64,000 bases of DNA from Bacillota bacterium (GCA_023388055.1 JAEWGW010000016.1:319277-383276); one strand, 5' to 3'; positions 31,375 through 41,554 are shown, counted from the stretch's first letter. Notes: a model not told the origin generated them from the sequence alone. Numbers and translations are program-made.

Positions 31375-32451
31375 ATGAACATGACGTGGAGATGGTATGG
31401 CGAGGGGAATGATTCCATTACATTGGATCATGTCCGGCAAATTCCGGGAGTGACGGGAATCGTTTGGTCCCTGCATGATAAGGTGGCCGGCGAGGTTTGG
31501 GAGATGGAACGGATTCAGGCGGAGGCGGAGAAAATTGTCGCCAAGGGCTTCAGTCCGGCGGTAGTGGAGAGCGTCAATGTCCATGATGATATCAAGATCG
31601 GCTTGCCCAGCCGCGACCATTATATCGATATTTATATTGACACCATCCGCAAGCTGGCCAAGGTAGGCGTGAAGGTGATCTGTTATAATTTCATGCCTGT
31701 TTTCGATTGGACACGGACGGAGTTGTACAAGGAGCTCCCTGATGGCTCCAATGCGCTGTTTTATGAAAAGGCTGCCATTACCGAGGATCCCAAGGAGATG
31801 GCGGAAAGAATCCTTGCCGGCGCAGGCCACTTCACCATGCCCGGCTGGGAGCCTGAACGGATGGCCAGATTGGATGAGCTGTTTGCGGCTTATGCAGATG
31901 TAACCGAGGACAAGCTGTTCGAGAACCTGGTGTATTTCCTGAACCGCCTGATGCCGGTTTGCGAAGAAACGGATATCCGTATGGCCATTCATCCGGATGA
32001 TCCTGCCTGGCCCATCTTCGGTCTGCCGCGGATCATCCGCAGCCGGGATAGCATCCGCCGTCTGCTGGACGCCGTGGATAATCCATATAACGGTCTGACC
32101 TTCTGTACCGGGTCTCTGGGCTCCAATCCGCAGAATGATCTGCCGGCCATGATCCGGGAATTCCATGACCGCATTTATTTTGCCCATATCCGGAATGTGA
32201 AGGTGTTCGAAAACGGGGACTTTATCGAGGTGTCCCACCGGGGCTGCGACGGCAGCGTGGATGTGCCGGAGGTGGTGAAGGCCTATCATGAGAGCGGCTT
32301 TACCGGTTATGTGCGTCCGGACCACGGCAGACATTTGTGGGGCGAGGAGAAAACTTGCCGTCCGGGCTATGGACTCTATGACCGGGCTATGGGTATTATG
32401 TACTTGCTGGGCGTTTGGGACAGTCTGGAAAATGCCAAAGGAGTGAAGTAA
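31375..32451 (+). CDS. uxuA: Mannonate dehydratase
   Basis: This 358-residue protein matches UxuA, which dehydrates D-mannonate to 2-keto-3-deoxygluconate in hexuronate breakdown. Recognisable segments include M-T-W-R-W-Y-G, G-I-V-W-S-L-H, C-Y-N-F-M-P-V-F-D-W-T-R-T, the metal-site run A-I-H-P-D-D-P, and R-P-D-H-G-R. ATG 31375 is used since AGGAGG lies 9 bp upstream and the protein then starts at the conserved M-N-M-T-W; ATG 31354 precedes that site. uxuB follows 1 bp after the stop, so the pair is one operon under GntR control. Confidence 0.95.
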   Translation: MNMTWRWYGEGNDSITLDHVRQIPGVTGIVWSLHDKVAGEVWEMERIQAEAEKIVAKGFSPAVVESVNVHDDIKIGLPSRDHYIDIYIDTIRKLAKVGVKVICYNFMPVFDWTRTELYKELPDGSNALFYEKAAITEDPKEMAERILAGAGHFTMPGWEPERMARLDELFAAYADVTEDKLFENLVYFLNRLMPVCEETDIRMAIHPDDPAWPIFGLPRIIRSRDSIRRLLDAVDNPYNGLTFCTGSLGSNPQNDLPAMIREFHDRIYFAHIRNVKVFENGDFIEVSHRGCDGSVDVPEVVKAYHESGFTGYVRPDHGRHLWGEEKTCRPGYGLYDRAMGIMYLLGVWDSLENAKGVK

Positions 32452-32452
32452 A

Positions 32453-34063
32453 TTGCTGACGCTTAATCTGGCGAGTCTTGCCAACAGTCAGGAATGGGAA
32501 GCAGCAGGTGTGGAGCTGCCCCGGTTCAACCCGGTGGAGGTGGCTGCCAACACGGCGTCCAAGCCGGAATGGGTTCATTTTGGAGCGGGAAACATCTTCA
32601 GAGGTTTTGTGGCCAATGCCCATCAGAAGCTTCTGGATGAAGGGAAGGCTGATACGGGAATTATCGCCGCCGAGGTGTTCGATCTGGAGATGATCGATAA
32701 GGTGTATACACCCTGCGACAATTTGACCCTGCTGGTGCTGATGAATGCCAAGGGGGATTTTCTGAAAAAGGTTGTGGCCAGCATTGTGGACGCCATTGCG
32801 GCGGACCGCAGCCGGGAGGGAGAATGGAGCCGTCTGGTTTCCATCTTCGAAAACCCGACTCTCCAAATGGCCAGCTTCACCATTACAGAAAAAGGCTATG
32901 CCATTACCGGCCCGGACGGCGCTTATCTGGGGATTGTCGCACAGGATCTGGAGAAGGGTCCGGAGGAAGCGGTCCATATCATGAGTGTGGTGACCGCGCT
33001 GGCCTATAAACGTTACCTCAAGGGCGGTTACCCGATGACCTTCGTCAGTATGGACAACTGCTCCCATAACGGGGATAAGCTGAAGAAAAGTATGGTGACG
33101 GTGGCAGAGGAATGGACCAAACGCGGACTGGTGGAGGAGGGTTTTGCCGCTTATCTGCAGGATAAAAGCCGGATCGCTTTCCCTCTGTCCATGATTGACA
33201 AAATTACGCCCCGTCCTTCGGAAAAGGTCCAGGAAGCGCTGCTTGCCCAAGGCATCAGCGGTATGGATACTGTTGTGACGTCCAAAAATACGTATACGGC
33301 GCCCTTTGTCAACGCCGAGATCAGTGAATATCTGGTTATTGAGGATACCTTCACCAACGGTCGTCCTCCGCTGGAGGATGCCGGTGTTCTGTTTACCGAT
33401 AGGGAGACAGTGAACAAGGTGGAAACCATGAAGGTCACCACCTGCCTGAATCCCCTGCATACCGCTCTGGCCGTATCCGGCTGTCTCATGGGCTACACCC
33501 TGATTGCCGATGAAATGAAGGACCCGGTGCTGCATAAGCTGGTGGAAATCATCGGCTACAAGGAAGGGCTTCCCGTGGTGGTGAATCCGGGCATTCTAAA
33601 TCCGGAAACCTTCCTGGGTGAAGTCATTCATGAACGGTTCGCCAATCCGTTTATCCCCGATACGCCGCAGCGGATCGCTACGGACACCTCCCAGAAGGTG
33701 GGCATCCGGTTCGGGGAGACCATCAAGTCCTATATGCGCCGTGAGGATCTGGACCCATCAACGCTAACTGCCATTCCGGTAGCTATTGCAGCGTGGTGCC
33801 GGTACCTGCTGGGTGTGGATGATGCAGGCAAACCCTTCACCTTAAGCCCTGATCCGCTGCTTGCCGACCTGCAAGCCAAGCTTCAGGGAACCGCTCTGGG
33901 AGACAAAACGTCCAACATACGGGCCATTCTCGAGAATGTGCAAATTTTCGGCGTATCCCTGGAGGAGGCCGGATTGAGTGCCAAAATCGAAGGCATGTTC
34001 CATGAGATGCTGGCCGGTCCCGGTGCAGTCCACAGCACCATCGCCAAATATGTAGAAGTATAA
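32453..34063 (+). CDS. uxuB: D-fructuronate reductase (mannitol dehydrogenase family)
   Basis: This 536-residue protein belongs to the polyol-specific long-chain dehydrogenase family: F-G-A-G-N-I-F-R-G is the NAD-binding motif, and K-V-T-T-C-L-N-P-L-H-T-A contains the catalytic Lys-Asn-His region. Beside UxuA, the expected reaction is NADH reduction of D-fructuronate to D-mannonate. The start is TTG 32453 with AGGAG 9 bp upstream; no ATG is better placed. The operon ends in a hairpin terminator at 34072. Upstream steps (UxaC) and kinase/aldolase genes are not in view. Confidence 0.93.
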   Translation: MLTLNLASLANSQEWEAAGVELPRFNPVEVAANTASKPEWVHFGAGNIFRGFVANAHQKLLDEGKADTGIIAAEVFDLEMIDKVYTPCDNLTLLVLMNAKGDFLKKVVASIVDAIAADRSREGEWSRLVSIFENPTLQMASFTITEKGYAITGPDGAYLGIVAQDLEKGPEEAVHIMSVVTALAYKRYLKGGYPMTFVSMDNCSHNGDKLKKSMVTVAEEWTKRGLVEEGFAAYLQDKSRIAFPLSMIDKITPRPSEKVQEALLAQGISGMDTVVTSKNTYTAPFVNAEISEYLVIEDTFTNGRPPLEDAGVLFTDRETVNKVETMKVTTCLNPLHTALAVSGCLMGYTLIADEMKDPVLHKLVEIIGYKEGLPVVVNPGILNPETFLGEVIHERFANPFIPDTPQRIATDTSQKVGIRFGETIKSYMRREDLDPSTLTAIPVAIAAWCRYLLGVDDAGKPFTLSPDPLLADLQAKLQGTALGDKTSNIRAILENVQIFGVSLEEAGLSAKIEGMFHEMLAGPGAVHSTIAKYVEV

Positions 34064-34071
34064 ATGCTGTT

Positions 34072-34141
34072 CTCCCCCAACTTGTTATTCTTCCGTGATG
34101 CGCTGGAAAGCGCGCTGTGGACGGCTTTTGGGGGAGTTTTT
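34072..34141 (+). terminator. Terminator after uxuB
   Basis: CTCCCCCAA (34072-34080) pairs with TTGGGGGAG (34128-34136) across a loop holding its own GCGC/GCGC hairpin, followed by T5. Confidence 0.8.
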
Positions 34142-34172
34142 CTATGCTGCAGCAATTCAGGAGGGAACAGGA

Positions 34173-34973
34173 ATGGCTCAACCAACTGTACAAACGGTTA
34201 TCGACGCATTGATCGCGCCTGTAGGCCGGCTGGAACAAACGGTGGACACCTTGAAGTGCGGTGACCCGTCCATGACAGTAACCGGGATTGTCACTACCTT
34301 TATGCCGACACAGCATGTGCTCGAAGAAGCACTGGAACGGAAGGCCAATTTGGTCATTGCCCATGAGGGTTTGTTTTTTGCCCATCATGATGAAGCAGGG
34401 GAGGCCAGAGGCGGGGAGGTATACCGGGCCAAAAAGCAATTTTTGGAGGAGTCCGGCATCGCTGTATTCCGCTTTCACGATTATCCCCACCGCTACAAGC
34501 CTGATGCCATTACCGAAGGGCTGATCCGGCAGCTGGAATGGGGGGCTTATGTCCGCAAGCATGAGCCTGTGGCATCGCTGTTGGAGCTTCCGCGAGCCAC
34601 CCTGCGGGAGATTGTCAGATATGTGAAGGAGAGGCTGGACATTCCTCACGTGCGGTATATGGGTGATCCGGACATGCTGCTGACGCGTGTTGGGGTTTTG
34701 GTCGGTTATCGGGGAGGCGCCGCTACGGCTGTCACTTTATTCGAGCAGGAGCAGGTTGAACTGATGATCTATGGCGAAGGACCGGAGTGGGAGACGCCGG
34801 AATATGTCCGTGACGCGATCCGGCAGGGACGGCGCAGAGCCCTTATTGTGCTGGGCCATGCCGAAAGCGAGGAGCCTGGAATGAAGGCGCTTGCAATCGA
34901 TCTGGCAGGGCAGTATCCGGGTTTGCCGGTGCATCATATCCGGCAGCAGCAAGGCCTGTTTCATTTTGATTAG
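34173..34973 (+). CDS. Nif3-like dinuclear metal-centre protein
   Basis: This 266-residue protein matches the NIF3/YqfO family: V-I-A-H-E-G-L-F-F-A-H carries two metal-binding His, F-R-F-H-D-Y is typical, and L-G-H-A-E-S-E-E-P-G-M-K supplies the C-terminal His and Glu. The family binds two metal ions; a GTP cyclohydrolase I type 2 annotation is common but unproven. ATG 34173 is chosen because AGGAGGG lies 7 bp upstream; ATG 34095 is inside the preceding terminator. The stop codon TAG is immediately followed by a palindromic repeat. Confidence 0.88.
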   Translation: MAQPTVQTVIDALIAPVGRLEQTVDTLKCGDPSMTVTGIVTTFMPTQHVLEEALERKANLVIAHEGLFFAHHDEAGEARGGEVYRAKKQFLEESGIAVFRFHDYPHRYKPDAITEGLIRQLEWGAYVRKHEPVASLLELPRATLREIVRYVKERLDIPHVRYMGDPDMLLTRVGVLVGYRGGAATAVTLFEQEQVELMIYGEGPEWETPEYVRDAIRQGRRRALIVLGHAESEEPGMKALAIDLAGQYPGLPVHHIRQQQGLFHFD

Positions 34974-35132
34974 GGGCTGTCTTCAAACTCCGAGGGGAGC
35001 AGATTTTGGTGAATTTTCGTTCCAGGCAAGGCACTTTCGTGAAGGCGTACCGGGAGTACGTCAAGCGAAAGTAACGCAGCAAGGGACGAAAAGGCGGTAA
35101 AAGATGCCCTCAAGCGGGTTTGAAGACAGACC
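34974..35132. repeat. Long nested palindromic repeat element (about 160 bp)
   Basis: Three nested inverted repeats are visible: CTGTCTTCAAAC (34977-34988) with GTTTGAAGACAG (35118-35129) at the ends, TTTTCGTTCC with GGGACGAAAA inside, and ACTTTCG...GTAC with GTAC...CGAAAGT at the centre. The whole element could form one long cruciform or RNA hairpin and has no open frame. A single matching end, GAGCTGTCTTCAAACCC, recurs at 46880, so this is a dispersed family rather than a one-off. A non-autonomous (MITE-like) or REP-like element fits. Confidence 0.75.
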
Positions 35133-35154
35133 GTAACCCGGGGGTGGAAGGGAC

Positions 35155-38100
35155 ATGAACCGAATCAGGCTTTTGAATGATGGCTGGGAGTTTGCGAAAA
35201 GCGGACTGGATATAGTGGACTGGAGCGAATTTTCTTTTGCGGCGGTGGATTTGCCTCATGATTGGCTCATCTATGATACCCTCCAGCTGTATGAAAACAG
35301 CATTGGGTGGTACCGGCGGACCCTGGAATGCTCCCGGGAGGAGCTGGCGGAAAACCGGCTGTGGCTTGCTTTTGAAGGGGTGTATATGGACTCTTCGGTA
35401 TATGTGAACGGGAGTCTGGTGGGGGAATGGAAATACGGCTATTCCTCCTTCGAGTTTGATCTTACAGCGGCACTTACCGAAGGCAGCAATGAGATTGTGG
35501 TGAAGGTGGTGCACCAGAGCCCCAACAGCAGATGGTATTCCGGTGCGGGCATCTACCGCAATGTTTGGCTGAAAATCCGGTCCGCCAGCTTTATTGCCAC
35601 AGACGGCGTTTATATTCACACGCGGAAGTCGGATGCTGGCTGGACGCTTGAGGTGGAGACGGAATACGCCGGAGAGGAAGGGCTGGAGCTTGTCCATAAC
35701 CTTCTGTATGAAGGAGAGGTTGTGGGCACAAGCAAGGCTGCTGCTGTTTCACTGGGGGAGAAACTATCGGTGAACCGGCAAACTCTGCAGATGGAGCAGC
35801 CTCTGCTGTGGAGCCCCGACCATCCTCATCTGTACAAGCTGGTTACGGTTTTGCGCCGGGCGGCGTCTGGAGAGGAGATCGAACAGGTCATCAATCCGGT
35901 GGGATTCCGTTGGATCCAAATGGACCCCGAGCAGGGATTCAGCCTCAACGGTATCCGGATGAAGCTGAACGGGACCTGTGAGCATCATGATTTTGGTGCG
36001 TTGGGTGCCGTCTTCAATAAGGCAGCCGCACGGCGCAGGTTCCAGATTCTGAAGCAGATGGGGGTCAACGCCGTACGCACCGCCCATAATATGCCTGCCC
36101 CGGAGCTGATGGAGCTGGCGGATGAAATGGGGCTGCTGGTGATTTCGGAATCCTTCGATATGTGGGAACGGAGCAAAACTCCTTATGATTACGGGCGTTT
36201 CTTCACGGAATGGTTGGCAGCCGACGTAAGGAGCTGGGTGCGCCGGGACCGGAATCACCCCAGCCTGCTCATGTGGTGCATCGGCAATGAAATCTACGAT
36301 ACCCATGCGGATGAACGCGGCCTGGTCGTTACCCGGCAGCTGATGGAACAGGTGCGGCTTCATGATCCCAAGGGAAATGCCCCTATCACCATAGGCTCCA
36401 ATTATATGCCCTGGGAAAATGCCCAGAAATGCGCGGACATTGTGAAGCTGGCGGGCTACAATTATGCGGAGAGCTATTACCGGAAGCATCATGAAGCGCA
36501 TCCGGACTGGATTATTTACGGCAGTGAAACCTCCTCTGTGGTCCAAAGCAGGGGCATCTACCGCTTTCCGGTGGAGCGTTCCGTCCTTGCGGATGATGAT
36601 GAGCAGTGCTCCGCTTTGGGCAACAGCCCAACCAGCTGGGGTGCCAAGTCGCCGGAGGCCTGTATTATTGCCGACCGGGATACACCCTTTTCCCTGGGAC
36701 AATTTATCTGGAGCGGCTTCGACTATATCGGAGAGCCGACACCCTATCATACGAAGAACTCTTATTTTGGGCAGATCGATACGGCAACCTTTCCCAAGGA
36801 CTCCTATTATCTGTATCAGGCGGAGTGGACGGATTACAAAACCAGGCCGATGGTGCATTTGTACCCATACTGGGACTTCAATCCCGGCCAGGTTATCGAT
36901 GTATGCGCCGTGTCCAATGCTCCCCGGATCGAGCTCCAGTTCAACGGGGAGACCGTCGGCTTCCATGATGTTGACCATATACATGGTACGAAGCTTGTTG
37001 GCAGATGGAAGCTGCCCTACCGGGAGGGTATCCTGACCGCTCTGGCTTATGATGAAGCAGGGCAGGTGATTGCCACCGCCAGCCAGTCCTCCTTCGGGGA
37101 CGCATCCAGGATCAGGCTGACACCGGATAAGCTGATGATGCAGGCGGACGGCACTGACCTTATTTTTGTGGAGATTGCCATGGAGGATGAAGCAGGCCGC
37201 CCTGTGGAGAATGCCAATAACCGGGTCCAGGTGGAGGTTTCCGGTGCCGGAAGGCTGTTGGGGCTGGATAATGGGGACAGTACGGATTATGACCCGTACA
37301 AGGGGTTGAGCCGGAGACTGTTCAGCGGCAAGCTGATGGCGGTGATCGGAGCAGCTTTGGCGGCTGGCGGCATAACGGTTAGAGTTTCATCCAGCGGTAT
37401 GGAGAGCCGGAGTTTGGAGCTGGAGGTGCTGCCGTCTGAGTTGTCAGTGGAAGGCTTGTCGGCGAATATGGGCAATGAGGATATGACGGTGCTTACCGGG
37501 AGGGCGGATGAAATCCCGCTTCGCAAGATCGAGCTGGAGAGCGCCGGTGGCCAGCAGCTTGACGCTTCACACAAGCAGGTCGAAGTGCAGGCCAGGCTCT
37601 ATCCCCCGGATACCTCCTACACGGAGCTGGAGTGGAGTGTGGTGGACGACGCGGGCATCAAGTCCAATATTGCCCGGGTGGAAGGCAAGGGTCATACTGC
37701 CGTTTTGACTGCCTTGGGGGACGGCAGCTTCCGGGTGCGCTGCACCAGCCGAAACGGCACGGACCGTATCAAGCTGATCTCGCAGCTGGAATTCCAGGTC
37801 AGCGGAATCGGCACCGCCTATCTGGATCCATACGGCTTTGTCTCTGCCGGTTTGTATGATTACAGCAAAGGGGAAATCAGCAACGGGAACGAGCGGGGAG
37901 TGGCTACCAGCCGCGAACTGGAAACCCAGGTTGGCTTCCATAATATCGACTTCGGGCCTTATGGTTCGGATACGGTTACCCTTCCCATCTTTGCCTTGTC
38001 CAGTGAGGAATACCCTCTGCAAATCTGGGAGGGGATGCCCGGAGAGGAGGGAAGCTTGCTGATAGCGGATGTGGTCTACCAGAAGCCCTCCAAATGGAAT

Positions 38101-38575
38101 ACCTACCAGGAGGAAACCTTCAAGCTCTCCAAGCGGCTATCCGGGGTTACCTCTCTTGCGTTTGTGGTTCGGCAAAAGATACACCTGAAAGGTTTTTCCT
38201 TCACCCGCCATAACCGGGCCTTCGGAGTGAACCCCGCCACGGAATGCGACCGGATTTATGGGGATACTTACACACGTACGCCAGATGCTGTGGAAGATTG
38301 GAAACAATGTTTCGCTGGAGTATGACGGAATGGACTTCGGCAGCACAGGAGCGTCGCGGCTAGTGGTGTACGGAAGATCGCCCATCGATAAAAATACCAT
38401 TCGTATCCGGTTTGAGCACGAGGAAGGCGAGAGTCAGCAGTTGGTTGAATTTACCCGGTCTGAGGGGTACGAGGAACGGAGCTTCGTTTTGGAGCCTGTT
38501 GCCGGTGCTCAGAAGGTAACCTTTATTTTCCTGCCGGGATCCCGGTTTGATTTTGGCTGGTTCCGTTTCGAGTAA
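35155..38575 (+). pseudogene. GH2 beta-galactosidase gene with a C-terminal frameshift
   Basis: The main frame (35155-38325, 1056 residues) encodes a GH2 enzyme: sugar-binding domain (about 1-160), immunoglobulin-like domain (165-265), a barrel with acid/base E379 (M-W-C-I-G-N-E-I-Y) and nucleophile E458 (I-I-Y-G-S-E-T), then DUF4982-like and further beta-sandwich domains. It should release beta-galactosyl units in the cytoplasm (no signal peptide). At about 38291-38297 the frame is lost and stops at 38325. A shifted frame to 38575 continues the C-terminal carbohydrate-binding-like domain (I-G-N-N-V-S-L-E-Y-D-G-M-D-F-G), so about 85 residues are detached. The catalytic domain is intact, so a truncated enzyme might still work. 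Sequence error is also possible. Confidence 0.85.
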
Positions 38576-38652
38576 AGGGCAATTTTCCTCCATCTACGGT
38601 ATAATGGCCTCTATATGAAGGATAAGATGACGATGGAATGGAGGAAATAACC

Positions 38653-39213
38653 GTGAAAATGGTATGTCTCGGCGACAGCTTTACCCGCGGCTTCAAGATC
38701 AAGGCAAATGAGGCTTGGGCATCTCTGCTTGGGGAAAGACCCGGATGGGAGGTTCTGAATATGGGAATCAACGGGGATTCCTCCGCGGGTATGCTGTCCC
38801 GCTTCCGTCAGGATGTGATTGACGCGGCGCCGGCCCGGGTTCTAATCGCTGGAGGGATCAATGATCTGATTCTCCGGGTTCCCGCGGATACAATCTGTTC
38901 GAATTTGGCTACCATGGTCCACCATGCCCGCCATTACCGGATTGTGCCTGTACTTGGTTTGGAGCCTCCCGTAATCCCGGATATGGCGGAAACCTATTGG
39001 CCGGGAATAACAGATTTCTCTCGGGTGAATCTGGAGCTGAGGGAGCTGCGGCTGAAGCTTTTGGCCTTCGCCAAGGCCTTTAAGGTGGAGATTGTGGACT
39101 TTTACGGCAGCATGGAAGCTTATGAGGGGGATCGCAGGGAGCTGTACAGCGATGGCCTCCATCTGAAGGCGGAAGGCAACCGCTTGATGGCGGAGGCTGT
39201 ACCGGATATGTAA
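38653..39213 (+). CDS. SGNH/GDSL-family hydrolase
   Basis: This 186-residue protein has all SGNH blocks: C-L-G-D-S-F-T (block I Ser), N-M-G-I-N-G-D-S, G-G-I-N-D-L (block III Asn) and D-G-L-H-L (block V Asp-x-x-His). It is an esterase or acyl/acetyl hydrolase; the adjoining GH2 gene suggests deacetylation of a sugar polymer, but this is inference. No signal peptide is seen. GTG 38653 is preferred because GGAGG (38639-38643) is 9 bp upstream; ATG 38638 overlaps that site. Confidence 0.88.
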   Translation: MKMVCLGDSFTRGFKIKANEAWASLLGERPGWEVLNMGINGDSSAGMLSRFRQDVIDAAPARVLIAGGINDLILRVPADTICSNLATMVHHARHYRIVPVLGLEPPVIPDMAETYWPGITDFSRVNLELRELRLKLLAFAKAFKVEIVDFYGSMEAYEGDRRELYSDGLHLKAEGNRLMAEAVPDM

Positions 39214-39258
39214 GAGGCTTCCAATAAAGCGGCTGTATGTGGAAAGAAATCGTAATGG

Positions 39259-39289
39259 GGAACCCGGCTGATGCAGGGTTTCTTTTTTT
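39259..39289 (+). terminator. Probable terminator after the SGNH hydrolase
   Basis: GGAACCC pairs with GGGTTTC (imperfect), followed by T7 (39283-39289). Confidence 0.6.
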
Positions 39290-39340
39290 AGTAGAGGAGG
39301 CATGGACAAAATCGGTGCACGAAATGGATAAAATCGGATA

Positions 39341-39395
39341 TGTACAAAACACACGCATGTCCCTATAGTAATGTGTATTGATAATGATTATCAAT
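39341..39395 (+). promoter_or_regulatory. Promoter and Fur box of the siderophore-uptake operon
   Basis: TGTACA (39341-39346), 17-bp spacer, TATAGT (39364-39369). The 19-mer ATTGATAATGATTATCAAT (39377-39395) is a perfect 9-1-9 palindrome containing the exact 7-1-7 Fur motif TGATAATNATTATCA at the predicted start of transcription. Confidence 0.9.
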
Positions 39396-39451
39396 AACAT
39401 TAAGACCGGCTGCTCCATAGAGGCAGTGCAGGCAAGGGAGGACGTACGTTC

Positions 39452-40462
39452 ATGTTGAAAGGTTGGAAGTTTATATTGCCCCTTCTGCTGGTATGGGGGT
39501 TGGCTGCATGCGGCAGCAGTGCCCAGACAGAGGAAACCTCCGGAGGATCGCCTGCGGCATCGGCGGCCGCTGCCGGTGCTTCACCGTCAGCGCCGGCCTC
39601 CGGAACGGGTGGCGAAAGAAATATCAAACATGCCATGGGCACCACGGTGCTGAAGAAAAAGCCGGAGCGGGTAGTGGTTTTGTTTAATGGTATGACAGAC
39701 AATGCATTGGCTCTGGGTGTGAAGCCTGTGGGATCTGTAGAATCCTGGGAGGAGAAGCCGTGGTATCTGTTTTTGCGGGATAAGATGGAGGGTGTCAAGA
39801 ACCTAGGGGAGGAAACGCAACCGAATATTGAAGCGATTGTGGCTCTGAAGCCCGACCTGATTATCGGCGCCAAGTCCCGGCACGAGAAAATTTATCCCCA
39901 GTTGAGCGGCATTGCTCCGACGGTTATGACGGAGAATGTGTTTGACTGGAGGAATAATTTGAAGCTGGGTTCTGAAGCCATGTATATGGACCAGGAGGCA
40001 GGCAAGCTTCTGGAGCAATGGGATAAGCGTGTGGCCGAATTTAAGCTGAAGGTTGGCAGCAGCCTGAATTCTACGGAAATCTCCATTATCCGCTTTGAAA
40101 GCGACGGCAGCGCCCGGATGTACATAACCGGCTTCGCCGGAACGATTCTTCAAGAGCTGGGATTGGCCCGCCCCAAAGCGCAGCAGGTAGAGGGGAAAAC
40201 CGTAATCAACCTGACCTCCAAGGAGCAAATGTCCCAGTTGGACGGGGATTATATCTTCGATATCACCCGGTTCAAGGAGGGGGATGATGCCAACAAACAG
40301 GCCCATACCTCATGGACCACCCATCCCTTGTGGGGAACCCTGAAGGGCGTCAAGGGTGGACATTATTATCCCGTGGATGTGGTGAAATGGAACCTGAGTG
40401 CCGGCGTACTGGCGGCCAACGGTCTGCTGGATGATCTCTACAAGTATCTTGGTGTCCGTTAG
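39452..40462 (+). CDS. Iron-siderophore-binding lipoprotein (FecB/FhuD-like)
   Basis: This 336-residue protein has a lipoprotein signal ending W-G-L-A-A-C (C20), an Ala/Ser/Pro linker to about residue 55, and a class III binding fold: K-P-E-R-V-V-V-L-F, I-E-A-I-V-A-L-K-P-D-L-I-I-G and a C-terminal V-D-V-V-K-W-N-L-S-A. These proteins capture ferric siderophores outside the membrane and deliver them to FecCD permeases, encoded next. ATG 39452 follows GGGAGG at some distance. The Fur box makes iron-limited expression likely. The siderophore cannot be named. Confidence 0.92.
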   Translation: MLKGWKFILPLLLVWGLAACGSSAQTEETSGGSPAASAAAAGASPSAPASGTGGERNIKHAMGTTVLKKKPERVVVLFNGMTDNALALGVKPVGSVESWEEKPWYLFLRDKMEGVKNLGEETQPNIEAIVALKPDLIIGAKSRHEKIYPQLSGIAPTVMTENVFDWRNNLKLGSEAMYMDQEAGKLLEQWDKRVAEFKLKVGSSLNSTEISIIRFESDGSARMYITGFAGTILQELGLARPKAQQVEGKTVINLTSKEQMSQLDGDYIFDITRFKEGDDANKQAHTSWTTHPLWGTLKGVKGGHYYPVDVVKWNLSAGVLAANGLLDDLYKYLGVR

Positions 40463-40495
40463 GGATTTTGTATAGAACGCGGAAGGGAACAGATT

Positions 40496-41554
40496 ATGGC
40501 GGATGCTTCGATCAAAAAAGCCCGGAATTGGCCGGGAGAAACATCGGTTCACAATAAAAGAGAAATTCAACGCTGGGCCATACTGGCAGGATTAGTGGTT
40601 ATGCTGGCTGCCGCTATGGCCGGAAGCCTGCTTTTGGGAGTGGTCCGTTACCGCCTGGATACGGGGTGGTCGGCTGTGTTTTCTTATAATGAAACTGTTA
40701 TGGAGCAAATGATCATCCGTACCACACGCCTTCCCCGGGCCCTGATTGCTGCCGTTGTCGGAAGCAGCTTGGCTGTGTCGGGAGCCATTATGCAAACCTT
40801 AACCCGGAATCCCCTGGCTTCGCCGGGGATTCTGGGGATTAATGCAGGCGCCAGTTTTTTTGTGGTACTGGCTGCCGTTATGTTCTCCGTCAGCTCCATG
40901 CCGGTGCTGATGATCATGGGCTTTTCCGGTGCTGCAGTGGCAGCAGTAATTGTGTTTGCGTTGGGCTCTTTGGGCAGAGGAGGATTATCGCCTATGCGCC
41001 TTTTGTTGGCCGGAGCGGCCATCTCGGCTTTATTCTCATCCTTTACCCAGGGGATTCTGGTGCTGAACAAACAGGGGTTGGGCAGTGTGCTCTTCTGGCT
41101 CACCGGAACGATTGCCGGTCGTGAGCCGGATATGCTCATCCAATGCTGGCCATATCTGGCCTTGGCCCTTGCAGCCTCATGGGCATTGTCCCCGCAGCTG
41201 AATGTGCTGATGATGGGGGAGGAGACTGCCCAAGGACTGGGACAGCGCACCCTGCTGCTGAAGACGGCACTGGGTGTGGTTGTGCTGGTGCTGGCAGGAG
41301 CCAGTGTGTCCATTGCCGGGCCCATCGGTTTTATTGGTGTGGTGGTGCCTCATCTGGCCCGTTTCCTGGTAGGGGTGGACCATCGTTGGGTGATCCCCGG
41401 CAGCGCCCTGCTGGGTGCATTTCTTTTGGTCTCCGCTGATTTGGCGGCCCGGTTCATCATGATACCGGAAGAGGTACCCGTTGGGGTGATGACGGCGTTT
41501 ATCGGCGCGCCATTCTTCATTCATGCGGCCAGGAAGGGGATGATGCGCTCATGA
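40496..41554 (+). CDS. FecCD-family ferric siderophore permease (subunit 1)
   Basis: This 352-residue membrane protein has about nine to ten helices and family motifs R-L-P-R-A-L-I-A-A-V-V-G-S-S-L-A-V-S-G near residue 80, M-Q-T-L-T-R-N-P-L-A-S-P-G-I-L-G, G-P-I-G-F-I-G-V-V-V-P-H, and E-V-P-V-G-V-M-T-A. It forms half of the transmembrane channel. ATG 40496 follows GGAAGGGAAC, 33 bp after the binding protein. The next permease overlaps by 4 bp (ATGA). Confidence 0.95.
   Translation: MADASIKKARNWPGETSVHNKREIQRWAILAGLVVMLAAAMAGSLLLGVVRYRLDTGWSAVFSYNETVMEQMIIRTTRLPRALIAAVVGSSLAVSGAIMQTLTRNPLASPGILGINAGASFFVVLAAVMFSVSSMPVLMIMGFSGAAVAAVIVFALGSLGRGGLSPMRLLLAGAAISALFSSFTQGILVLNKQGLGSVLFWLTGTIAGREPDMLIQCWPYLALALAASWALSPQLNVLMMGEETAQGLGQRTLLLKTALGVVVLVLAGASVSIAGPIGFIGVVVPHLARFLVGVDHRWVIPGSALLGAFLLVSADLAARFIMIPEEVPVGVMTAFIGAPFFIHAARKGMMRS

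Noticed and set aside
34095..34172. N-terminal extension of the Nif3 protein from ATG 34095
   Set aside because: It lies inside the uxuB terminator hairpin and lacks a ribosome site; ATG 34173 has AGGAGGG at the right distance.
35764..36984. 406-residue minus-strand open frame inside the GH2 gene
   Set aside because: Low stop density reflects codon use of the GH2 gene; catalytic motifs lie on the plus strand.
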